Assembly: GCF_001306135.1 (NCBI RefSeq)
Contig: NZ_LGKP01000034.1
Span: 1-48,946, forward strand
DNA from: Herpetosiphon geysericola
GTDB taxonomy: Bacteria; Chloroflexota; Chloroflexia; Chloroflexales; Herpetosiphonaceae
Direction of reading: 5' to 3'
Length of the DNA: 48,946 nucleotides
Position 1 is the first letter of the stretch; each line of letters starts with the position of its first letter. The position numbers and the translations under genes are program-made. Below are positions 40,879-48,828 of the stretch, in pieces. The notes under the pieces are model-generated. The model made no database searches, was not told the origin of the DNA, and saw only the letters and a list, made by a program, of their open reading frames with translations.

Positions 40879-43230
40879 TTATTGGCTTAGCTCAATATAG
40901 GTATCTTGACCAAGCCGAATGGTGGTAGGCAAGCGCAATTGAATTGGTGTATTCGCTTGCTGGCGTTGTTCATTGATAAACAAGCCATTCTTGCTCAAGT
41001 CGGCGACATAGAATTGGCCACCGATCAAGCTAATTTCCACATGTTGGCGCGAGAGCAACTTATCGCCGGTGATGATCACGCTGGCTTCGCTGCGCCCGAT
41101 GGTACATGGGAACATCGTAATCGTTTGATTTTGCAATTGGCTGCGGTCTGGCGTTTGGACAACCCGCACATTCAATTGTTGCTGGCGGCCTTGCGATACT
41201 GGCGGCGTATAAATCATGGTTGCGCCGTTATCGGGCATGCCACCATCGAAATGGGCCGTTGGAATGCTGGCGTTAGCGCTTGACGCTGGGTTGTTATAGC
41301 GCGCTGGCTGATTTGCCGCTGAATTTGGCGCTGGCCGAACCGCCGATTGTTGCTGCTGTTGCTGCGGCTGATTGGGATTTTGGCGCGCTGCTGGGTTTAC
41401 GCCAGGCAAATCAATGCGATTAAAGGCTTGGGTTGGTGGGTTGTAGGGCATTGGCACATTGCTAGCCTTGGGCTTGCGATTACGCCACAAATACCAGAAA
41501 CCAGCCCCAATCGCAATAATCACCAACGCAATCAGCACATAGACGCCATAGCGCTTGAGGAATGGCTCTTTTGGTTTGACTGGAAACAAGAAACTTTTGA
41601 TCGGCGATTCGATTGGCCGAACATTTGATGTTTCCAAGATAATCTGCATGTTGAGCGTCGTCTGTTGCTCAGTTGGAATCAATTCTTGCGGGATAGTTGC
41701 AAGAGGGATCGCGATTTTAGGATTGGTTGGGTCAAGCGGAAAGCGATCTGATTCAAAGACTTGAAGATTTTCGCGTAACAAACGCACGCGATAAAAGGTA
41801 AATTTTGGATCGATAATTTTTTGCTCGTCGCCAATTTCAACGTCATCGATCCGAATTGTGTCTTGGGTATAATCAACAACTGGGTTTGAGCGAATGTCAA
41901 AGGTAATGGGAATGGGCACGTGATTAAAGGCTTCTGTTGCCAGCAGCTCGGTTTTACCTTCTTGGCTGGTAAATAAGAAGCCCTCGCTACTGTAGGCAAA
42001 CACTTGCAGCGTATATTTACCTGCATCTTTCAACGCAGTATCGCTCATCTGCAAGGCAACATCTTGAGTTCCTTGTGATGGGATGCTCACACTGATAGTT
42101 TCGGTATGGGCAATAATCCCATTAGGATTTGAGGCTTTAACCTCAATTTTATTCATTTCAACCGGGCTATTGTTGGTAACCGTGAAATTGAATGAATATT
42201 TTTGCTCAAGTGGCAGCGCTTGAATATTGCTAATTTTGGCTTTGCTGGCAATTGGCAAATAACACTTGGTTTGACCCAAGGCAATCGTGTTTGCAACCTC
42301 GGTGCCATCGACCAGTTCGACGCGCAAGGTGGCTTGAGTATCGCCACAAGGCCGCAAATCGCCACGTGCCATCTTCTGATTTTTGATACTGTTCATAATT
42401 TGGAAGAATTTATCACCCATGGTATCGGGTGCCCCTTGAACGGCAAGGGCTTGGGTTTCGCTGGAAATTTGGTTAAGCACTTCAGGATTGATCCGGGCAC
42501 AATTACCGCCAGCACAGAGCCCAATGGTGTAAATTGGCGTAATCGTTCCGGGCCGAGGATTGGCCTTAGTCGTTACATCAATCACGCTTTTGTCGCTACA
42601 TTGGTTGCCATTGATATCTTCATCTTTACCATCGGTAAACAAGACGATTGCGCGCCGTTCTACCGGTTGCAAGCGATTGAGCATAAAGTTGGTCGTCAGA
42701 TAGGCGGCGGTATACAAACACGTTTCGCCACCTGGTTCTGAAATGTAGCTATCACGGATGTAATTCTTTACTAGATTGCGATCCTCGGTAAAATCAACTT
42801 TCGGCAGATATTCTTGGTCGCTGCTGAGCCGAGTGAAGGTAAATAGCCCGATCAGCGCGCCTGCAGGAGCTTCATCAACCGCGCGTATTGCCGCTTCTTT
42901 GACAATCGGAACATAGTCGGCCATGCTACCGCTTTGATCAAGCACAATCGCAATTTTGATGGGAGTGGTTGGGTCGATTGGGGTTGCCGGGATAGTTTGC
43001 TGACTTACCGGCAAAACGATATTGGTTGCCGCAATCTTATCGACCGTGACAGCCTCGCCATTCGGAAAGCGGACGCTAAAATAGGTCTCAACCTTAAGCG
43101 TTGTTTCTTCCTTAACCACTGTGTGATTAATCACGACTTCAGGTTTATCGTCTTGGGAGTGGGCAGGCGCTGGCACAACCCACAAGAGGCTGAGCAACGC
43201 GATGATGGTGAACCAACTATGCTTTCTCAT
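40879..43230 (-). CDS. membrane-anchored protein with extracytoplasmic VWA and C-terminal FHA domains
   Basis: A 783-residue protein. A signal peptide (about 1-25, 'ALLSLLWVVPAPAHS') leads to a von Willebrand A domain (about 90-290) with an intact MIDAS 'DQSGSM' at 98-103 and 'LFTDGKDED'. Four or more cysteines in this part suggest disulfides. Two Ig-like beta segments follow, then a membrane helix near 560-582 ('YVLIALVIIAIGAGFWYLW'). A Q/P-rich cytoplasmic linker precedes a FHA domain (about 700-775: 'CTIGRSEASVII', 'LLSRQHVEI', 'KNGLFIN'), which binds phosphothreonine. It thus links outside ligand or metal binding to inside phospho-signalling. GTG 43239, three codons earlier, is an alternative start. 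It lies downstream of the WXG100 locus on the same strand. Confidence 0.87.
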   Translation of the reverse strand: MRKHSWFTIIALLSLLWVVPAPAHSQDDKPEVVINHTVVKEETTLKVETYFSVRFPNGEAVTVDKIAATNIVLPVSQQTIPATPIDPTTPIKIAIVLDQSGSMADYVPIVKEAAIRAVDEAPAGALIGLFTFTRLSSDQEYLPKVDFTEDRNLVKNYIRDSYISEPGGETCLYTAAYLTTNFMLNRLQPVERRAIVLFTDGKDEDINGNQCSDKSVIDVTTKANPRPGTITPIYTIGLCAGGNCARINPEVLNQISSETQALAVQGAPDTMGDKFFQIMNSIKNQKMARGDLRPCGDTQATLRVELVDGTEVANTIALGQTKCYLPIASKAKISNIQALPLEQKYSFNFTVTNNSPVEMNKIEVKASNPNGIIAHTETISVSIPSQGTQDVALQMSDTALKDAGKYTLQVFAYSSEGFLFTSQEGKTELLATEAFNHVPIPITFDIRSNPVVDYTQDTIRIDDVEIGDEQKIIDPKFTFYRVRLLRENLQVFESDRFPLDPTNPKIAIPLATIPQELIPTEQQTTLNMQIILETSNVRPIESPIKSFLFPVKPKEPFLKRYGVYVLIALVIIAIGAGFWYLWRNRKPKASNVPMPYNPPTQAFNRIDLPGVNPAARQNPNQPQQQQQQSAVRPAPNSAANQPARYNNPASSANASIPTAHFDGGMPDNGATMIYTPPVSQGRQQQLNVRVVQTPDRSQLQNQTITMFPCTIGRSEASVIITGDKLLSRQHVEISLIGGQFYVADLSKNGLFINEQRQQANTPIQLRLPTTIRLGQDTYIELSQ

Positions 43231-43314
43231 GGTTAACACTCATTCCAGCAACTAAAAACGGCTTACCAATTAAGGATACGGCGCAGTATACCATCCCTTA
43301 GTACTGTAGGCTAA

Positions 43315-44001
43315 TTAGGATGGGGGTTGAACAAGATGCGCCTGGATTGTTGTATATAAAAGGTCGCTCAAGATTGCCTGATCAATCTGCTGCACTGGGG
43401 TTGTTTCTGGTTTGGCAGCTTTTGGGTTCGCCAGCCAAAGCGCGGCGTGGGCCATCAGCCATGAAAGGCTGGTTGGTTGGCTGGTTGCGGCAGCTGGCTC
43501 CTTGATGATCAGCAGGAGAGCGGCTTTTTCAGCCTCGGGCATTAATGCAGTGAGTTCGGCGGTGGGTGGTAAGTTAGCATTGCCCATGGTTGGCTGAGTT
43601 GTTAGTTCGATAATCTGTTTGATCACATGATCGAGTGTACCCAATTCGAGAAAGGTTTGCAAGCCTTGCGAATCGACATAATTGAGCACGATTAATTCAT
43701 CGGTAAAGCTAAAGTATTTGGGTAAGCCTGTGCCTTCACGCTCGGTAATGCTCAAAATTGCCAGCGTGCTTGGTTGGAGGGTTGCCTCTAAAATGAGCGC
43801 TAATTCCCCCGTGATCGTGAGTTGGTTGCTATAGGGATCGCGCAGTAAAATCCCACGATCATATAGCTCATCCTCGGCAGTTTGGAGCTGTTCAGCACTA
43901 ACTGCCAAATCATTGGTTGTATTATGGATGGCGAGTGCTTCGCCAACCAGATAATGCAGGATAATCGCTAACTCTGCCTGGGTGAGTACAAAACGATTCA
44001 T
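43315..44001 (-). CDS. uncharacterised protein of the WXG100 locus, possible effector chaperone
   Basis: A 228-residue soluble protein with no signal peptide, membrane helix or catalytic motif that I recognise. It opens with 'FVLTQAELAIILHYLVGEAL', has 'AEDELYDRGILL' at about 45-56 and a long variable, Pro/Ala/Thr-rich second half. The first half has the same order of elements as the start of the protein at 46709-47506 (an L-x-x-x-E-L helix, an 'RGLL'-like turn, an alternating strand region). This suggests distant relatedness. EspG-type chaperones of type VII secretion have similar size and context, but I see no decisive motif. ATG 44001 has GAGG eight bases upstream. Confidence 0.5.
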   Translation of the reverse strand: MNRFVLTQAELAIILHYLVGEALAIHNTTNDLAVSAEQLQTAEDELYDRGILLRDPYSNQLTITGELALILEATLQPSTLAILSITEREGTGLPKYFSFTDELIVLNYVDSQGLQTFLELGTLDHVIKQIIELTTQPTMGNANLPPTAELTALMPEAEKAALLLIIKEPAAATSQPTSLSWLMAHAALWLANPKAAKPETTPVQQIDQAILSDLLYTTIQAHLVQPPS

Positions 44002-44205
44002 TCGGGCCACCTCGATACTAGTTCAGACAACTCACTCAGGAATACGCGCTAGACGTGATGATGATGCGACCAGCTCTTCGGTAATATGACCATCCTCTAT
44101 GAATTGTCATGGGCTGCTTAACGCTACGAGATTGGTTTTGATGCTGTGTGCCAATGTTTGGCATGCGTTTGCAATTCTAGCCTTGCTGGAATAGCCGCGA
44201 TCAGC

Positions 44206-44613
44206 TTAGTTAAAGAGCGTTATAAGTTGGGCGAGCTTTCCATCAAGTTGCTTTGCCACCCATGCAAGATCGTTGGATTTATGGCGATTGAAGCTGTGCC
44301 ATAAGCGTTGTAATTGGTTTGCTTGCTGATCAAGCAAATCGAGTACATTGTACCAACCTTGGGAGCCATCGAGTTTAAGGTGTTGGTTGGTCAGAAATGG
44401 GGCAGTATGGCGACCAAGCGCAAAGCTATATTCGCCATCAGAAAGCATCAGTAAGCCATTACACACAGGTGAACGGTATAAAACCAAACATTCTCTGCCA
44501 CCATGCTGGGCATCGCACTGTTGGCGAACAAATTGATGGGCTTGTAAATGGCGCTGGAGCGCGTGCTCAGCGTAGTTGATAAAGCCCTGACATGTTGCAC
44601 AGTTCGAATCCAT
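44206..44613 (-). CDS. Cys-containing small protein, immunity-protein candidate (paralogue 2)
   Basis: A 135-residue soluble protein starting 'MDSNCATCQGFINYAEHALQ', with 'QCDAQHGGRECLVLYRSP', 'FALGRHTAPFLTN' and 'LDGSQGWYNVLDLLDQQAN'. It is clearly homologous to the next upstream gene across these blocks (the C-x-x-C-Q-G start, C-D-A-Q, Y-x-S-P, A-P-F-L-T, D-G-S-Q-G-W). ATG 44613, with AAGGA five bases upstream and at the same alignment position as the paralogue, is preferred over a start 19 codons earlier. Being duplicated downstream of a WXG100 polymorphic-toxin-like gene fits an immunity role. The two Cys pairs may bind a metal. No known immunity family was recognised. Confidence 0.6.
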   Translation of the reverse strand: MDSNCATCQGFINYAEHALQRHLQAHQFVRQQCDAQHGGRECLVLYRSPVCNGLLMLSDGEYSFALGRHTAPFLTNQHLKLDGSQGWYNVLDLLDQQANQLQRLWHSFNRHKSNDLAWVAKQLDGKLAQLITLFN

Positions 44614-44675
44614 CGATTTCCTTGAACACTTGCTGGCCCACAACCGTTTGCTTGGTTTGGAGGCCAGCAAGCAGG

Positions 44676-45161
44676 TTAGGCGCCGTAGTAGCGTTGCCGC
44701 TGCATAAATTGAATGTAATCAGCCAGCCATGTGGCTGGTGCGCCAGGCGCAAACATCGCCAACAGCTGCTCAAATTGGCCTGCGAGCAGTTGAGCCAGCC
44801 ATTGATGATAGTCGAGGCTGCCATCCCAAAATTGTTCAATTACTCGTTGGGTCATGATTTTTTTGTTGGCCCGATATTCCAACAAATAGACCAGATTGAA
44901 CCAACCTTGCGATCCATCAACTTCAAGAATTTGATCGGTCAGAAATGGCGCATCAAACGTGCCTAAAGCGCAATAATCAGCACCATCGCTGCGTTGAATC
45001 AACAGTTGGCAGCTTGGCGAATGATACAAGGCCAAACATTCCAAGCCGTTGTTTTGAGCATCACATTGAACGCGACGAAATTGACCAAACTCCAAATAGC
45101 TGCTCAATTGTTGTTCAACATAGCTGATATAGCCTTGGCACTGACCACAATCGTTGCTCAC
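44676..45161 (-). CDS. Cys-containing small protein, immunity-protein candidate (paralogue 1)
   Basis: A 161-residue soluble protein ('NDCGQCQGYISYVEQQL', 'VQCDAQNNGLECLALYHSP', 'TFDAPFLTD', 'VDGSQGWFNLVYLLEYRANK'), homologous to the protein encoded at 44206-44613 but with a longer C-terminus. The start is GTG 45161 with AAGAGG six bases upstream, only ten bases after the stop of the toxin-like gene. They are therefore surely co-transcribed and probably coupled. The tight toxin-then-small-gene order is the usual mark of a cognate immunity gene; the actual binding is not shown by sequence. It is separated from its paralogue by 62 bases. Confidence 0.65.
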   Translation of the reverse strand: MSNDCGQCQGYISYVEQQLSSYLEFGQFRRVQCDAQNNGLECLALYHSPSCQLLIQRSDGADYCALGTFDAPFLTDQILEVDGSQGWFNLVYLLEYRANKKIMTQRVIEQFWDGSLDYHQWLAQLLAGQFEQLLAMFAPGAPATWLADYIQFMQRQRYYGA

Positions 45162-45171
45162 AAAAAACCTC

Positions 45172-46440
45172 TTAATCGTTCAAGGATTGGCTGGTTTGCA
45201 AAACTTCGCCACCTGGGCCAATACTTCCGCCTGCGACGCGTCCGCCAGTACTTGCCCGCCAGTCGCCAGTCTTGATCCAGCTATCACCAATTTGGCGATA
45301 ACCATATTGGTAGGCTTGGCTTTGCATAAAGCGCACTTCCATCGCGCTATATGATTGGGGTCGCTTGGTCAAAATATCGTCAATCGAGCTGCCCTTAATA
45401 TCGATGCGGCTAATGCCACTTTCAAGCTGCGATTGCAAAAATTCGCGGTTGACTGGCCAGATGCGATTATTGCCGCCTTCTGCAATGGGCTTGAGCGCAT
45501 CCCACACTTCGGCGGTGGTGCTGAAATAGCGCCCGCCATGTGCATTTGCTTCGCCGATATAGCCAAGGAAGCCTGAGGCTGGATCAGCTTTGAACGCCCC
45601 TAGGACGACGCGATCGGTCAAGGCTGTGCCTGCGCCAACATGGCTTGATTGATTGGCAATATAGCGGGCCATTGCGGTTTCTGCGCCGCCGCCTTTGGCC
45701 AACATGCCAATATCGCCAGCTGCTTGGAGCGGGGTGCTGACGCGGGCAATATCCGCTGCCGCATCGGTAACGGTGGCTGCTTTGCTAAGCTTGGCTGCTT
45801 TCCCAACTTTATCAGCGCCTTTGGTGCCGATTAAGATCGAGCCAATAAACATGGTGCCTCGACCAATTGCTTCCCATGGGCGGCCATTTTCCCAAGCTTC
45901 AACATATGGCGCTTTGAAAGCTTCCCAGAATTCGCTTGGATGGGTGACTGCGTGCCAAATGCCTTTAACGGTTTCAACGGGATTGGTGACCATATTCCAG
46001 ACGCCGACCACCATATCCTTGAGTTCTTTGCCTGCGCCAACGAAGAAATCTTTGACGCCATTGCCAACGCTGCTGAAGAACCCGCCAACGCTATCGAGCC
46101 AACTACCGCCGCCCTTGCCACCTTCAGCATTACCGAGCAATGAACCTTTGAATAAGCCAGCAGCTTCTTCTTCTGCTTGACTGAAGATTTTTTGGATTTC
46201 GAGGGTAACCTGCTGGGCCGTTTGGAATGCGTTAATCAGGCGATTGAAGGTTGGGAAGATTTCGTCGTTGAGTTCTTTGGCAAAGGCAACACTGGCATCG
46301 CCTTTCCAGCGGTCGTTTAATTGTTGGCCGGTGTTGCGAATCGTGGTTTGCAATTGTTCAACGGTTTGCTTGAGGCGACCGAAACGCTGAGCCACCTGTG
46401 CGGTTTGCTCATACTGTATCTGAACAACTTCCTTGCTCAT
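45172..46440 (-). CDS. WXG100-headed polymorphic-toxin-like protein (type VII-like effector)
   Basis: A 422-residue protein in three parts. Residues 1-100 are a WXG100/ESAT-6-like helical hairpin with W-x-G as 'RWKGDASVAF' and the trailing 'FSQAEEEAAGLFKGSL'. About 105-250 is a Gly-rich then pretoxin-like segment with 'VWNMVTNPVETVKGIWHAVT', 'HPSEFWEAFKAPYVEAWENG' and a hydrophobic 'MFIGSILIGTKGA'. About 280-400 is a distinct C-terminal domain with 'GGRYFSTTAEVWDAL', 'NNRIWPVNREFLQSQ' and 'AYQYGYRQIG'. I recall a similar layout (G-x-F, W, N-x-x-F-L) at the C-terminus of RHS and LXG toxins, but the activity is not known to me. AGGAG lies seven bases before ATG 46440. Two immunity candidates follow directly. 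Confidence 0.75.
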   Translation of the reverse strand: MSKEVVQIQYEQTAQVAQRFGRLKQTVEQLQTTIRNTGQQLNDRWKGDASVAFAKELNDEIFPTFNRLINAFQTAQQVTLEIQKIFSQAEEEAAGLFKGSLLGNAEGGKGGGSWLDSVGGFFSSVGNGVKDFFVGAGKELKDMVVGVWNMVTNPVETVKGIWHAVTHPSEFWEAFKAPYVEAWENGRPWEAIGRGTMFIGSILIGTKGADKVGKAAKLSKAATVTDAAADIARVSTPLQAAGDIGMLAKGGGAETAMARYIANQSSHVGAGTALTDRVVLGAFKADPASGFLGYIGEANAHGGRYFSTTAEVWDALKPIAEGGNNRIWPVNREFLQSQLESGISRIDIKGSSIDDILTKRPQSYSAMEVRFMQSQAYQYGYRQIGDSWIKTGDWRASTGGRVAGGSIGPGGEVLQTSQSLND

Positions 46441-46627
46441 GACACTGCTCCTAGGTTGTAAGGGGGTTGATAGTCGATTAGGGTGCTAGGGTGGGCCGCT
46501 CATGAGCTTGGGAGCTAATAAAAAGACCGAATTGATTAAAGAGAAAATAACCCATGAGGCGCAGCAACACGCTAATACTCCAATTTCAGTATACCAAAAT
46601 CCTCCCTTTTGAACAACGATCAAAATT

Positions 46628-46676
46628 AAGAACCATCCTCAAACTGGCTACGAGCGCTCGTTTGAGAATGGTTCTT
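46628..46676 (-). terminator. terminator-like hairpin between the locus chaperone candidate and the toxin-like gene
   Basis: A 17-bp stem with one mismatch (AAGAACCATCCTCAAAC at 46628-46644 with 46660-46676); the 15-base loop contains the palindrome GAGCGCTC. On the minus strand it is followed by TTAATTTTG, 33 bases after the stop of the 46709-47506 gene. It separates the locus into two transcripts, so the toxin-like gene probably has its own promoter in 46441-46627. Confidence 0.75.
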
Positions 46677-46708
46677 TGAATGGTTAGAATGGGTTACTTG
46701 AAGCCATC

Positions 46709-47506
46709 TTATAAGGCCGCAGTGGCCAATTGCTCAAACCAGCGCTGAATATGCTCGCGCAACCATGCTTGATCAATGGCCTGCACTTCAAATACATCAG
46801 GGTTGGTTTCGTCGAGCTGAATCGCCCACGCGCTGTTTGGCCCTTGCAGAATTGCTGGATTAATCGCATCGACGATTTCGGTATCTTCGCAACGTACAAT
46901 TGCCAATGAAGCACTGAAGACTGGGGCTTGAATTGCTTCGATTAGGCTTTGAGCAGCTTGTTGGTCAAGCCCGGCAGCAGTTAAGCGCTTGAATGCTTCT
47001 GCATCAGCGCGATCTTCGGCCAAGCCTTTGATCGCCAAGAATTCGTCTTGGCTAATGCGCACACTGGCTTCGAAGGCTTTGCTTGGTTGTACTTCCAACA
47101 GAAACGCCAAGCGATCAAACAATACCAGCATATCCGGCAAAAACGCCAAGCGATGTTGATTCTCGGTTGGCAGAGTTTGCTCAACAATGCCTAATTGATT
47201 GACATAGTGTAAAAAGAGCTGGCTGCCAGCCTCAGGCATATCGCGGGTTGTGATGAAGGCAATATCGGGAAATGCCATAATTTGCGAGAATTCTAAAATT
47301 TCGCGTTCGATCATGACGGTTTCATCGGCGCTGATCGTGGCTAATTCTTTGGCTACTAAGCCTTGAACCCCTTGATTCAAAGCTGCCAAATGGCTTGCCT
47401 GATCGTGGGGAATCAAGCTATCATTATCTAAGCCAATAATTTTATTGGTGCGCGCAGCTTCGAGTAAGACCAAAAACTCGTTGCGCTCCAGAATAAGTCC
47501 GTCCAT
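46709..47506 (-). CDS. uncharacterised protein between two WXG100 genes, possible EspG-like chaperone
   Basis: A 265-residue soluble protein. The first half ('ERNEFLVLLEAARTNKIIGL', 'QGVQGLVAKEL', 'FLHYVNQLGIVEQTLP') alternates helices and strands. The second half ('RISQDEFLAIKGLAEDRAD', 'LTAAGLDQQAAQSLIEAI', 'NSAWAIQLDE') seems to repeat the helix-helix-strand plan. Size, two-part plan and position next to WXG100 substrates recall EspG-type chaperones of mycobacterial ESX systems, but sequence similarity is too weak to claim homology. ATG 47506 has GAGG ten bases upstream. It starts 19 bases after the stop of the upstream WXG100 gene, so the two share a transcript ended by the hairpin at 46628. 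Confidence 0.5.
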   Translation of the reverse strand: MDGLILERNEFLVLLEAARTNKIIGLDNDSLIPHDQASHLAALNQGVQGLVAKELATISADETVMIEREILEFSQIMAFPDIAFITTRDMPEAGSQLFLHYVNQLGIVEQTLPTENQHRLAFLPDMLVLFDRLAFLLEVQPSKAFEASVRISQDEFLAIKGLAEDRADAEAFKRLTAAGLDQQAAQSLIEAIQAPVFSASLAIVRCEDTEIVDAINPAILQGPNSAWAIQLDETNPDVFEVQAIDQAWLREHIQRWFEQLATAAL

Positions 47507-47525
47507 TGGTTAGAACCTCTCTATG

Positions 47526-48491
47526 TTACTTCGCTCCGCCAAACGAGATGCCAAATGAAACAAATGGTAATTTGACCTTCGTTTGTTTGCCAATGCTAAA
47601 GCCAAGCTCGGCCTTGAGGCCAACTTCGGCACTAACCCCAACGTTAACCCCGGCGACATTTACGCCTTTGCTTCCGGTAACCGAAACCAAGGTGCCACCA
47701 ACGGTTGCGCCAAGTGAGCCATCTTTGATGCCAGCGAACCCTTCAACTGAAAGCGCTTTGCCTTCGATGGTTTCGGTATAGCCCAAGTTTTTGTTGCCAT
47801 AGACATTGGTTAATTCGCCTTTGGCAACTGTTGCTTCGCCATATGGCCCAATGGTGAATTTTTTATCGCCATTCACACCTAAGCCGATCCCCACTTCGCC
47901 ATAGCCAACTTGGTATTTGCCTTTGAGGGTATAGGGAATTGGGCCATCGACTTTAAGTAAATCGCCTTTGCCTTCGAGCAAAGCGCCACTTACCCCAAGC
48001 TTCAATTGCGGCTTAGTTTCGCCGGTTTTGGTTTTGTAATCATAGGTATGGATTTTAACTTTGCCCTTGACGGTTGGGCCGCTGCCTTGTTTATCGCCAT
48101 TGCCGGATTGGCCACTGCCATCGCCGGATTGGCCGCTGCCGCTCCCATTGCCGCTCCCATTGCCGTTGCCATTGCCACCGCCCATCAATGAGCCTTTGAA
48201 CAAAGCCGCAGCTTCTTCTTCTGCTTGTTGGAAGACCTTTTTGATTTCAATGGTCGTGCTTTGGGCTTGGTTAAATAAGCTTGTTAAGCGATTGAAGGCA
48301 GGTTGAACTTCGCCACGAAACTCAGCGCTAAATGCCTTTTGCGCATCGCCTTGCCATTCACCAGCTTCTAAGCGAGCTGCGATATTTTCAATCGATTTGA
48401 AAATCGCAGTTGTTGTATCGGCTGCCTTGCCAAAACGGCTGGCAACCTGATCCAACACATCGTACTTTGCCTGAACGGTTTCTTGAGGCAT
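47526..48491 (-). CDS. WXG100-headed protein with glycine-rich linker and beta-repeat C-terminus
   Basis: A 321-residue protein. Residues 1-105 form a WXG100-like helical hairpin with W-x-G as 'GEWQGDAQKAFSAEF' and 'FQQAEEEAAALFKGSLMGG', closely similar to the toxin-like protein downstream. Then comes a G/N/S/Q linker of repeated GNG and GSG units, and a C-terminal half of alternating strands rich in Gly and Val ('YQVGYGEVGIGLGVNG', 'GTLVSVTGSKGVNVAGVNV', 'VGLKAELGFSIGKQ', 'FVSFGISFGG'). This resembles beta-barrel or pore-like modules, with no enzyme motif. ATG 48491 with GGAG eight bases upstream is preferred over a start 21 codons earlier. It is the first gene of the locus. Confidence 0.72.
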   Translation of the reverse strand: MPQETVQAKYDVLDQVASRFGKAADTTTAIFKSIENIAARLEAGEWQGDAQKAFSAEFRGEVQPAFNRLTSLFNQAQSTTIEIKKVFQQAEEEAAALFKGSLMGGGNGNGNGSGNGSGSGQSGDGSGQSGNGDKQGSGPTVKGKVKIHTYDYKTKTGETKPQLKLGVSGALLEGKGDLLKVDGPIPYTLKGKYQVGYGEVGIGLGVNGDKKFTIGPYGEATVAKGELTNVYGNKNLGYTETIEGKALSVEGFAGIKDGSLGATVGGTLVSVTGSKGVNVAGVNVGVSAEVGLKAELGFSIGKQTKVKLPFVSFGISFGGAK

Positions 48492-48828
48492 GACATAAAC
48501 TCCATCGGGTATAAAAAGAACGGAAGTTTTATCATTGCTAGAAATACTAGCCAATGATTATGCTTGATGCTTGATCAGGTTAAACCGTGATTAAGCAGCT
48601 ATGCTTCTCAGTTAAGACTGCAATAAAAGGCGCAGCCTTACCAAGCAAATACAATTGATCTCTGCAAGCATACTCGATGGATTGTTGGTTTACAAGAGGG
48701 GCTTTTGATGGATTTCGCACCGGAGGCTTAAACGGAATTAAGTATCCGGCGCATGGGCTACGAGTGGTTATTGCAACCAAGAATTTGGGTTTAGTGCCAA
48801 GCCATACTTAGCAGCTACCTGTAATGGT
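48492..48828. other. 337-base region between the WXG100 locus and the insertion sequence
   Basis: Should hold the leftward promoter of the WXG100 locus, but no consensus -35/-10 pair was found. A minus-strand frame of 66 codons (48580-48780) has no ribosome binding site or recognisable motif. The sequence TGTAATGGTTCA just before the transposase stop (about 48820-48831) could be the end of the insertion sequence. Confidence 0.3.

Noticed and set aside
45695-46180. 161-codon frame opposite the WXG100 toxin-like gene
   Set aside because: Pro/Ser/Ala-rich shadow; the opposite strand has clear domains and a ribosome binding site.
48100-48180. Short tandem repeats of CCATTGCCG/CCGCTGCC type as a CRISPR or satellite
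   Set aside because: They code the Gly/Asn/Ser linker of the WXG100 protein; units are too short and have no spacers.
48580-48780. 66-codon minus-strand frame upstream of the WXG100 locus
   Set aside because: No start signal, Pro/Cys composition not typical for a gene here, no recognised motif.
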